Assembly: GCA_016763165.1 (NCBI GenBank) | Contig: JAESUJ010000042.1 | Span: forward strand, 1 to 8,136 | Direction: 5' to 3' | DNA from: Candidatus Babeliales bacterium | Lineage (GTDB): Bacteria > Babelota > Babeliae > Babelales > CAZZPM01 | Length of the DNA: 8,136 bases | In this document: piece after piece, positions 1-6,018 of the stretch | Numbering within the stretch: position 1 is the first letter of the stretch | How the letters are laid out: each line of letters starts with the position of its first letter | The notes under the pieces: generated by a model | What the model was told of the DNA's origin: nothing | The model's input: only the letters and a program-made list of their open reading frames with translations | Databases searched by the model: none | Position numbers and translations under genes: made by a program

Positions 1-11
1 AAAATAAATCA

Positions 12-40
12 TTTGCAAATAAATTTCTAAAATTTATACT
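12..40 (+). promoter_or_regulatory. possible sigma-70 promoter of the kinase gene
   Basis: TTTGCA at 12-17 and TATACT at 35-40 are separated by 17 bp. The -10 box has one mismatch to TATAAT and the -35 box matches 4 of 6 positions. Transcription would start near 46-48, leaving a leader of about 45 nt before the kinase ATG. The region is so AT-rich that chance matches are common, so this is only a candidate. A TTGATA at 40-45 lacks a good -10 partner. Confidence 0.3.
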
Positions 41-92
41 TGATAACTGAAAGACATATGAAAAAATAAAAGTAAATCAACAGAAGGTTATC

Positions 93-815
93 ATGCAAAG
101 CAAATCTCTTTTCTTAATGATTGAGGGAAACATTGGATCTGGAAAGTCGACCTTTTTAAATATCGTAAAAAATAAGATTCCGAATGTTAACATCATTTTA
201 GAACCGGTACAAAACTGGCAAACACTTGAAAACAATGAGAATCTCCTTGATCTTTTTTATAAAGATATGCCTCGATGGTCTTACACATTTCAAACATTTG
301 CCTTCATTAGTCGGATTAAAACACTCATAGAACACGAAAAAAATTTTCCCACTCTTTTGCACTGTGTTGAGAGATCTGTCTTCTGTGATCGATACTGCTT
401 TGCTAAAAACTGCTTTGGACAGAAATTCATGACATCTTTAGAATGGACATTGTATAAAGATCTCTTCTCTTGGCTTGTTAAAAATTACGCCCCTAAGCCT
501 GCAGGTTTTGTCTACCTCCGTACAACACCAGAAGTCAGTCAAAAGCGAATTAAGCATCGAAAACGACACGAAGAAAGCAGCATTGCATTCTCATATCTTC
601 AAGCACTTCATGAACAGCACGAACAATGGCTCATACATAAAAAAAACATTGATCCTCAAATTTCAAACGTTCCCATCCTTTCCCTTGATTGCAATGAGAA
701 CTTTGAAGAAAATAAACAAGTACAGAACAAACATCTTGAAGAGCTTCAACATTTTATGTATAACTTACAAAAAGCCTCACCTACTAAGCCTCAAGTGGGA
801 AATATATCGCTATAG
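93..815 (+). CDS. deoxynucleoside kinase, dCK/dGK-like
   Basis: This 240-residue protein is predicted to phosphorylate deoxynucleosides to 5'-monophosphates in the cytosol, the first step of dNTP salvage. It shows all landmarks of the dCK/dGK/TK2/insect dNK family: P-loop GNIGSGKST (12-20), EPVQNW with the catalytic-base Glu37 (37-42), WSYTFQTFAFISRIK (62-74 region) with Gln67, ERS at 93-95 followed by DRY (99-101), and a basic LID segment (about 151-160, KRIKHRKRH). The C-terminal part ends in a VPILSLDCNENF stretch like human dCK. By alignment from memory, Ala70, Arg74 and Asp99 match dCK Ala100, Arg104 and Asp133, which favours deoxycytidine/purine substrates over thymidine. Length is usual for the family (about 210-260). 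The ATG is supported by AGAAGG at 82-87. The gene stands alone before the atp promoter. The resemblance is stronger to eukaryotic and large-virus enzymes than to the short bacterial dAK/dGK type. The substrate remains inferred. Confidence 0.9.
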   Translation: MQSKSLFLMIEGNIGSGKSTFLNIVKNKIPNVNIILEPVQNWQTLENNENLLDLFYKDMPRWSYTFQTFAFISRIKTLIEHEKNFPTLLHCVERSVFCDRYCFAKNCFGQKFMTSLEWTLYKDLFSWLVKNYAPKPAGFVYLRTTPEVSQKRIKHRKRHEESSIAFSYLQALHEQHEQWLIHKKNIDPQISNVPILSLDCNENFEENKQVQNKHLEELQHFMYNLQKASPTKPQVGNISL

Positions 816-820
816 ATTTA

Positions 821-849
821 TTGACAAAGAAAAGGTAAAACCATAGAAT
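821..849 (+). promoter_or_regulatory. sigma-70 promoter of the atp cluster
   Basis: A perfect -35 box TTGACA (821-826) lies 17 bp upstream of TAGAAT (844-849), which has one mismatch to the -10 consensus. It starts only 5 bp after the kinase stop codon and about 60 bp before atpE, with the expected transcription start near 856. The match quality is much better than expected by chance in a 95-bp gap, and it implies that the atp genes are transcribed separately from the kinase. Confidence 0.7.
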
Positions 850-910
850 AACAAATACGATTATAAGTTTTAATATCAAGAAGTAATCATTACAAAGCGA
901 AGGAATTCTT

Positions 911-1162
911 ATGGAACCATTAGGAAATGCTGTTGATTGGGTAAAAGTAGCCTCGTACTGTGCAGCTGGCTTTTGTATGGGAATTGGTACTATTGGACCT
1001 GCTCTTGGCCAAGGAATGATCGGTGCAAAAGCATGTGAAAATTTAGCGAAGCGCCCAGAAAGTGCTAATATCATTAGTCGTACTATGATGATTGCTATGG
1101 TCTTTGTTGAGTCCGCAGCAATTTATGCTCTTGTGATAGCGCTTCTTTTAGTATTTAAATAA
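911..1162 (+). CDS. atpE: F-type ATP synthase subunit c
   Basis: This 83-residue protein forms the rotating c-ring of membrane Fo and carries the coupling ion. It is a hairpin of two membrane helices (about 11-38 and 56-81) joined by a polar loop with KRPE (47-50), equivalent to the usual RQPE. Helix 1 has the glycine-rich stretch GPALGQG (29-35). Helix 2 carries the essential carboxylate Glu67 within VESAAIYALVIAL. Gln34, Glu67, Ser68 and Tyr72 line up with Gln32, Glu65, Ser66 and Tyr70 of the sodium-binding c subunit of Ilyobacter tartaricus, so sodium coupling is possible. Ala69 replaces its water-holding Thr67. The ATG follows GAAGGA (899-904) by 6 nt. It is the first gene of the cluster. 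Subunit a, its usual upstream neighbour, is not present here. Confidence 0.95.
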   Translation: MEPLGNAVDWVKVASYCAAGFCMGIGTIGPALGQGMIGAKACENLAKRPESANIISRTMMIAMVFVESAAIYALVIALLLVFK

Positions 1163-1189
1163 AATCAGAGACAAGAATCGAGGACTGTT

Positions 1190-1558
1190 GTGAAATTAAA
1201 TGCAACATTACTTTTTCAGATAGGTAATTTTTTTATTTTATATTGGATTCTTAAACGTTTTTTCTTGAAGAAAGCGCTTTCATTTCTGTTTGAATCTAGA
1301 GATGCAATAAAAAAATTAGAGACTGAAGAAGAACAACTTACAAGAGAAAAAGCAGCAGTCATACAGACACATCAAGATACTATCCAACAATTTAAAAGTG
1401 ATATTGCGAAAAAAGAACGGACTCTTCCACGTGCCCAGAGATCAAAGTTGGAAGTCAAAAAGCCTCTGCTTAATACAGAAGAGTTTGTCGAATTACCGAA
1501 CGATATCACGGAGCAGCTCGTAAAAATCATAGAAAAGGAATGTCATCATGAATCTTGA
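1190..1558 (+). CDS. atpF: F-type ATP synthase subunit b, short
   Basis: This is a predicted peripheral-stalk subunit that holds the F1 head to Fo. One N-terminal membrane helix (about 7-26, FQIGNFFILYWILKRFF) starts with the MKLNATL-type opening seen in many b subunits. A basic turn and a charged helical region rich in Glu, Lys and Gln (about 35-80) follow. At 122 residues it is clearly shorter than the usual 155-170, so it cannot by itself span the whole stalk in the usual way. Its C-terminal third (80-122) does not look like a clean coiled coil. Translation starts at GTG 1190, supported by GAGGA at 1180-1184 (5-nt spacer). No nearby in-frame ATG would keep the membrane helix. The stop overlaps the next gene by 11 nt, suggesting coupled translation. 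Position between c and delta supports the call, and pairing with the next protein as a b/b' heterodimer is inferred. Confidence 0.75.
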   Translation: MKLNATLLFQIGNFFILYWILKRFFLKKALSFLFESRDAIKKLETEEEQLTREKAAVIQTHQDTIQQFKSDIAKKERTLPRAQRSKLEVKKPLLNTEEFVELPNDITEQLVKIIEKECHHES

Positions 1559-2038
1559 TGTTATTAATATTCTATTTAAAATGACTCTTTTTGGAGGAAT
1601 TTTATATCAGATGCGTTCTTTTTTTATGCAATACGGATATCAAGCTCTTAAAGAAGCACATGATACTGACGTAGATCTAAAAAAAAAAAGAATGACTCAA
1701 TCATTCAACTTCGTCATAATATTTCATCAGAAAACGAAAACCTCATCAACACTATCCAAATGCTTAAGATTCTTAAAAAGAAAATAGAATACTGGCATAA
1801 CGACATTGAAGAGAGATTTGTAATAGAAGAAAAAAACAGGGCAGATCTACATCAAAAACATATAATAAACATATCCGAGCAGATGCAGAGTCACGTCGTA
1901 CAAAAAAAACAAATGTCTTTAATAGTAGAATCAAGTATTGATGCAATCGAGCAGATAAAACAGAACAATCCAGAACTTTTCAAAGAGTACACGCGTAAAC
2001 AAATACAACGGCTTAACCAACAAGGAGAAAAAAAATGA
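1548..2038 (+). CDS. second b-type stalk subunit, frame broken at an 11-A run
   Basis: Read literally, the ATG at 1548 gives 79 residues ending at 1787. From the A run at 1679-1689 onward, however, the -1 frame is open to a TGA at 2036-2038. Joining the two (as if the run had 12 A's) gives one 163-residue protein, the usual size of a b subunit. It has an N-terminal hydrophobic segment (about 5-26) and then a long charged helical region, with stretches such as NDSIIQLRHNISSENENL and EYWHNDIEERF that appear only in the shifted frame. Lysine, glutamate and glutamine richness and heptad-like spacing suggest a coiled coil. Its place between b and delta fits a b or b' stalk subunit, although direct sequence similarity is weak. 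AAGGAA at 1535-1540 serves the ATG, and the stop forms an ATGA overlap with atpH. The break may be a sequencing error, slippage-rescued, or true decay. Confidence 0.6.
1679..1689 (+). repeat. poly-A run of 11 at the frame break
   Basis: Eleven A's encode lysines where the reading frame of the second stalk gene changes. One extra A, or two fewer, restores a continuous frame. A 10-A run at 2410-2419 in atpH stays in frame, so long A runs are tolerated in coding sequence here. Confidence 0.9.
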
Positions 2039-2586
2039 TAGTTTTTTCTCAAGGATCTAAAGCCTATAGCAAAGCATTTATTCGTTTCTTCTATACAAGC
2101 AAAGATAAAGCTGTACCGTATGAATTGTATAAACAGTGGAAAGAAGATCTTCCTCAGTACAAAAAGCATCTCCTTTTTTTAGCAATGGGATCAACTACAA
2201 AAAAAACTAAAGAAGCTATCATAGATGAAATGCTTGCATTATATAATTTTGAAACTGATGCTGAAAAGAAACTTTTGTTACTTTTATGTGAAAAAAGAAA
2301 TATAGAGTTATTACCAGAAATTATTAGCTATCTCTGTGCGTGGTATCAAACACTAGAGGGGGTAGAAGAATGGACGATTACCAGTGCTCAATCTTTAACA
2401 AATGCTGATAAAAAAAAAATTGTCTCTTCACTTGAACAAAAAACGAAAAAAACCGTTCTTCCCATTTTTTCTATTGATGAAAAATTATATGCTGGATTCA
2501 CCATGCGTCATTCAAAATATTATTGGGATTATTCGCTTCGTTCTTTTTTAAAAAAAATTACCTATTTTGCCCACAATCAAGAATAA
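2035..2586 (+). CDS. atpH: F-type ATP synthase subunit delta (OSCP family)
   Basis: Delta sits on top of F1 and links the alpha N-termini to the b stalk. The 183-residue length is normal. The N-terminal helical domain (about 1-105) is divergent but opens with the family-like pattern of a short lead followed by AYSKAFIRFF (10-19). The C-terminal domain (about 110-175) is recognisable: a strand EEWTITSAQSLT, a helix ending near 136, then VLPIFSIDEKLYAGFTMRHS (141-160) and WDYSLRSFLKKI (164-175), matching the usual order of V-D-x-x-L-x-G-G, then a D-x-S helix. The second family glycine is kept as Gly154, while the preceding position is Ala. A good AAGGAG lies at 2022-2027, 7 nt before the ATG, and the start overlaps the previous stop as ATGA. 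A run of ten A's at 2410-2419 stays in frame. Confidence 0.9.
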   Translation: MIVFSQGSKAYSKAFIRFFYTSKDKAVPYELYKQWKEDLPQYKKHLLFLAMGSTTKKTKEAIIDEMLALYNFETDAEKKLLLLLCEKRNIELLPEIISYLCAWYQTLEGVEEWTITSAQSLTNADKKKIVSSLEQKTKKTVLPIFSIDEKLYAGFTMRHSKYYWDYSLRSFLKKITYFAHNQE

Positions 2587-2600
2587 AAGGAAAAAACATG
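2587..2600 (+). promoter_or_regulatory. ribosome binding site deciding the atpA start
   Basis: AAGGA at 2587-2591 lies 6 nt before ATG 2598. The same frame extends upstream to an ATG at 2523, but that would overlap the end of atpH by 64 nt and add residues unlike any alpha subunit. The 2598 start gives MKKQVNTISSLEKLF, a normal alpha N-terminus. Confidence 0.8.
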
Positions 2601-4109
2601 AAAAAACAGGTAAACACCATTTCATCACTTGAAAAACTTTTTGAAGATTCACAAGAACGTGATTTTCAAGAAATTGGAACCGTTATAAAGATCAGTGATG
2701 GTGTATGTCGTGTTTTTGGACTTAACAATGCCGTTTTTGGTGAGTTAATAGAGTTTGATAGTGGGAATAAAGGAATCATACTCGACCTTGATGAAGATAT
2801 TGCAACTGTTGTCCTATTTGATCGATTTGCCCCTGTTAAGGAACAAGAAGTTGCCCACAGATCAAATAGTATTTTTAAAATCCCTGTTTGCAACGCTCTT
2901 TTAGGACGTGTTGTGAGTGCTCGAGGAATGCCTCTAGATTCAAAAGAAGAATTATCTGATATCACCATGATGCCCATCGAAATCAATGCTCCTGGTATCA
3001 TTGAGCGAGTTCCAATAAGCGAGCCGCTTGAAACAGGAACAACAATAGTTGACTCACTTATACCAATCGGCAAAGGACAACGTGAGCTAGTAATTGGCAA
3101 TAGACAGACAGGAAAAACAACTTTTTTAATTGATACAATGCTGCATCAAAAAGGAAAAGATGTAATCTGTGTTTATGTTGCCATCGGACAAAAAAAATCA
3201 ACTATAGCAAAATTAATTGAAACGTTATCATCAAATGGATCGCTTGATTATACTATTATTGTTTCAGCTGATGCTCAAGAAATGTCTCTTAATCACTTTA
3301 TTGCACCCTATTCAGGAAGTACGATTGCAGAATTTTTCATGCGACAAGGCAAAGATGTACTGATAATATATGATGATCTAACCAATCATGCTATTGCATA
3401 CAGAGAACTCTCTTTATTGCTTCGCAGGCCTGCAGGTCGTGAAGCGTATCCTGGAGACATCTTCTACATTCATTCGCGTCTTTTAGAGCGTGCAGGACGA
3501 TTTACAGCTGAAGCTGGTGGAGGTTCTATCAGTGCAATACCAGTCATACAGACACAATGTGATGATATTTCAGCATTCATTCCAACAAATTTAATTTCTA
3601 TCACTGACGGACAAATATTTTTTGATACCAGCCTTTTTAATAATGAAGTCAGACCTGCAGTAAACGTCGGCTTATCTGTCTCTCGTGTTGGTGGCGCAGC
3701 ACAAACAAAAGCAATTAAAAAAGTTTCTGGGGCCTTAAAACTTGAATTAGCTCAGTACAAAGAGCTGAGCGCCTTCGCACAATTTGGATCGGAATTAGAT
3801 CATAGCTCGCAACGTATACTTGATCGAGGAAAACGTGCAATAGAGGTGCTTAAACAACTTCGATTTAAAACGTATTCATTTGTTGACCAATCTCTATTTT
3901 TATGGCTATTGAAGGAAGACTTTCTTGATACCCTACCAATGCAACATATTAAAGATTTCGTTGAAAAATATAGCAATTATGTCAAGACACTCTATCCAGA
4001 AATATATAATTCCATTAAAAAAAGTGAAGACTTAAGTGATGACATAACTAAAGAACTTAAAAAAGTTGCTCGTGAATTTACTATTGCTCACGTACATCAA
4101 GGTAAATAA
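2598..4109 (+). CDS. atpA: F-type ATP synthase subunit alpha
   Basis: Alpha alternates with beta in the F1 hexamer and carries the non-catalytic nucleotide sites. The 503-residue protein is full length. It has the beta-barrel domain (about 24-92, with IGTVIKISDGVCRVFGL), then PGIIERVPISEPLETG (132-147), P-loop GNRQTGKT (167-174), VAIGQKKSTIAKL (194-206), Walker B VLIIYDD (254-260), the RRPAGREAYPGDIFYIHSRL block (276-295), the arginine finger Arg363 in SVSRVGGAAQTK, and a helical C-terminal domain. Asn168 replaces the aspartate usual in the alpha P-loop (GDRQTGKT). The gap from atpH is 11 nt. It is the last gene of the cluster, and gamma, which normally follows, is replaced by the convergent pot operon. 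Its stop lies inside the terminator palindrome. Confidence 0.98.
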   Translation: MKKQVNTISSLEKLFEDSQERDFQEIGTVIKISDGVCRVFGLNNAVFGELIEFDSGNKGIILDLDEDIATVVLFDRFAPVKEQEVAHRSNSIFKIPVCNALLGRVVSARGMPLDSKEELSDITMMPIEINAPGIIERVPISEPLETGTTIVDSLIPIGKGQRELVIGNRQTGKTTFLIDTMLHQKGKDVICVYVAIGQKKSTIAKLIETLSSNGSLDYTIIVSADAQEMSLNHFIAPYSGSTIAEFFMRQGKDVLIIYDDLTNHAIAYRELSLLLRRPAGREAYPGDIFYIHSRLLERAGRFTAEAGGGSISAIPVIQTQCDDISAFIPTNLISITDGQIFFDTSLFNNEVRPAVNVGLSVSRVGGAAQTKAIKKVSGALKLELAQYKELSAFAQFGSELDHSSQRILDRGKRAIEVLKQLRFKTYSFVDQSLFLWLLKEDFLDTLPMQHIKDFVEKYSNYVKTLYPEIYNSIKKSEDLSDDITKELKKVAREFTIAHVHQGK

Positions 4110-4124
4110 TTATTTACCTTTTTT
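4101..4124 (+). terminator. atp cluster terminator at the convergent junction
   Basis: GGTAAATAATTATTTACC (4101-4118) is a perfect palindrome able to form a 7-bp stem with an AATT loop, followed by six T's (4119-4124). It contains the stop codons of both atpA and potD. The T run follows it on the + strand only, so it fits termination of the atp transcript. For pot transcripts the hairpin has no U-run behind it. The stem is AT-rich and weak. Confidence 0.55.
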
Positions 4125-5217
4125 GCATAATAGATGATTTCACTTGCAACCACATTTTTGAATAGGTTTCGATAGAGATGCTATTGTCGAGCAAATGTGC
4201 TTTATTCATATCTGCATCAGATACAATCGGAATCGATTTACCAAATTCACCTTTTTTTATTTTTTCAAAAACAGTAACATTTGAAGGATATAAGCCATAC
4301 TTAAGAACTATTTGTCTGGCTGATCCTTCAGATAAAATATGATCTATCAAAGCATGAACCTTGTTTATATTTTTACATGTTTTTGAAACAACAAGATTCT
4401 CAATCGACATAATACTTCCCTCTTCGGGAATCGAAAAGCCATACTCATTATCATAATTTCGTAGAAGATTAGCCATGATATCATTTGTTACAACAATAAT
4501 AGGAACGAGTCCGCTTTGCAAATAGAATGGCTGATTTGCATTAGCATAATTTTCAACCCAATCCCATTGCTTAATTAATACAGCTTTTACTGCTTCTATT
4601 TCTTTTTTAGAGAGCCCATTCACTTTCCCATACAAATACAATGAAGCTAAGAAAAAAGCTTCTCTTCCATCATCAAGCATAGAAATAAAATAATCAGGTC
4701 TTTTATTATTTTTATGTGGAACATTGAAAACCATCTCCCAACTATTATGAGATAATTTCTCTCCAAAAATAGATTTGTTGTACCCTAAGCCATATAAAAT
4801 ATAGACGAGTGGCAAAGAATATTTATTTTTTAAATCAAAGCTTTTATTCAATAAATGATGATTTATACTTCCAAGATTTGTAATAAGATCCGTATTGATT
4901 TCATGCAACAACCCTTCTTCATGTAAGATTTCAACCATATAATCAGCGGGTACAATCAGATCATATTGCGATGATTTATCTATCTTAATCTTTGCAAACA
5001 TCTCCTCATTGCTTGAGAAAAGCTTCACCCGAACTGGAATCCCTGTTTTTTTTTCAAAGTCATGAAAAACTTCATATGGAATTAAATTTGCATACGTATA
5101 GACAGTCAATCCCTGTTTCTTTTCAAACAGATGAGGTAATGCTAAAAACATTGATATTAAGCTGAAATAAAAAAAGAAAACTCCAAACTTCTCAAACTTT
5201 GTATGGTTTTTATTCAT
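4114..5217 (-). CDS. potD: polyamine-type ABC transporter substrate-binding protein
   Basis: This is predicted to be the extracytoplasmic binding protein that delivers a polyamine to PotBC. The 367-residue protein has a basic N-terminus and a hydrophobic segment (about 11-30), a signal peptide or anchor, with no cysteine for lipid attachment. The mature part follows E. coli PotD in order: LTVYTYANLIP (37-47), FEKKTGIPVRV (54-64), YDLIVPADYMV (85-95), SLPLVYILYGLGYN (134-147), LDDGREAFFLA (181-191) and EEGSIMSIENLVV (265-277). The pocket acids Asp183 and Glu186 match E. coli Asp168 and Glu171, and Tyr93 matches Tyr85. Trp34, Tyr37, Trp229, Trp255 and Asp257 appear replaced by Tyr42, Leu45, Val243, Ser271 and Glu273, so the ligand may not be spermidine. 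The start overlaps the potC end by 8 nt with no strong Shine-Dalgarno, suggesting coupled translation. Last gene of the operon. Confidence 0.88.
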   Translation of the reverse strand: MNKNHTKFEKFGVFFFYFSLISMFLALPHLFEKKQGLTVYTYANLIPYEVFHDFEKKTGIPVRVKLFSSNEEMFAKIKIDKSSQYDLIVPADYMVEILHEEGLLHEINTDLITNLGSINHHLLNKSFDLKNKYSLPLVYILYGLGYNKSIFGEKLSHNSWEMVFNVPHKNNKRPDYFISMLDDGREAFFLASLYLYGKVNGLSKKEIEAVKAVLIKQWDWVENYANANQPFYLQSGLVPIIVVTNDIMANLLRNYDNEYGFSIPEEGSIMSIENLVVSKTCKNINKVHALIDHILSEGSARQIVLKYGLYPSNVTVFEKIKKGEFGKSIPIVSDADMNKAHLLDNSISIETYSKMWLQVKSSIMQKR

Positions 5218-6007
5218 GACTAACTACTCGGTTAATAAGCTTACTGTAACTCAACAATAAAATGAGTAGTGAACTCATCACAAGAATAACTGTTGAAAGT
5301 GCGTTAATACTTGGGTCTATTCCTGTTCTAATCATGCTAAAAACATAGACTGATAATGTTTGCAATGTCGGACCGCTACAAAAGAATGATATCATAAAAT
5401 CGTCTAATGAGAGTGTGAAAATAATTAAACCTGCAGCTAATAATGAAGGAATCAAAAGTGGAAAAATGACTTTCATCATTGTTTGAATATACGTCGCCCC
5501 CAAATCAAGCGATGCTTCAGTTAAAACTGGATCAAGCTCCAAATATCGTGCTCGAATAATAGGAATAGCAAAACCTAACCCTAACAGAGTATGACCAACA
5601 ATAAGACTTCCATACCCTAGTGGAAGATGCAAAAAATTGAAAATGGTCAGGAGCCCGATGCCTAAAACTATATCTGGAAGAATTATATTGAGATAAAACA
5701 ATGAGTAAACATGATCCGTTTTCCAACATGAAGAGCCTATAACAAAGCATACACCTAAGAAAAGAGCGCTGAATGTTGATGCGCTTGCAACAATGAAAGA
5801 GACTTTTAATGAATCCAAAAGTTCAGGCGTGTTCCATAACAAATAATACCAACGCAATGAAAAAGAGGTCCAACTCATAGAAACTTCGGACTCATTGAAT
5901 GAAAACAGAACTAAAACCAAGATGGGTAAATAAATAAATGTATACAACATCACAACAACAATATTATGCCACAAACCTTTAAAGTAATTACTTGCCACCT
6001 GTATCAT
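5210..6007 (-). CDS. potC: polyamine-type ABC transporter permease PotC
   Basis: This is the second inner-membrane permease of the importer, 265 residues, the usual size for PotC. About six membrane helices are visible, starting with 15-36 (VVVMLYTFIYLPILVLVLFSF). The cytoplasmic EAA loop that contacts the ATPase is at 164-188 (EASLDLGATYIQTMMKVIFP, then LLIPS). TLSLDDFMISFF (198-209) and the following SGPTLQTLSVYVFSMIRTG with PSINALST closely follow the same stretch of E. coli PotC. GGAG lies 7 nt before the ATG and overlaps the potB stop, so the genes are coupled across an 11-nt gap. It should pair with PotB as a heterodimer. Nothing looks degraded. Confidence 0.92.
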   Translation of the reverse strand: MIQVASNYFKGLWHNIVVVMLYTFIYLPILVLVLFSFNESEVSMSWTSFSLRWYYLLWNTPELLDSLKVSFIVASASTFSALFLGVCFVIGSSCWKTDHVYSLFYLNIILPDIVLGIGLLTIFNFLHLPLGYGSLIVGHTLLGLGFAIPIIRARYLELDPVLTEASLDLGATYIQTMMKVIFPLLIPSLLAAGLIIFTLSLDDFMISFFCSGPTLQTLSVYVFSMIRTGIDPSINALSTVILVMSSLLILLLSYSKLINRVVSHE

Positions 6008-6018
6008 GATGATGCTCC

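Noticed and set aside
475..846. 123-codon + strand frame overlapping the kinase
   Set aside because: It lies in another frame of the well-conserved kinase C-terminal half and has no recognisable features.
860..890. GATTA ... TAATC possible hairpin in the atpE leader
   Set aside because: The stem is only 5 AT-rich base pairs with a long loop, too weak to call a regulator.
784..1074. 96-codon open frame on the - strand across the atp promoter and atpE
   Set aside because: It is antisense to the conserved c subunit and would overlap the promoter. No family resemblance or ribosome site.
1548..1787. A genuine separate 79-residue protein
   Set aside because: After the A run the literal frame gives a compositionally different tail (SFNFVIIFHQKTKTSST), while the -1 frame continues the charged helical pattern to the atpH overlap. 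A broken single gene is the better reading.
2523..2597. Upstream ATG for atpA at 2523
   Set aside because: It lies inside atpH in another frame. The Shine-Dalgarno and family N-terminus point to 2598.
2666..3100. 144-codon open frame on the - strand inside atpA
   Set aside because: It is antisense to the strongly conserved alpha subunit, has no ribosome site, and its product is low-complexity (Ser, Ile, Pro, Arg), as expected of a shadow frame.
498..3436. The same 9-mer CCTGCAGGT in the kinase (498-506) and atpA (3429-3437)
   Set aside because: Both copies are within codons of conserved proteins and no flanking similarity is seen, so this is a coincidence.
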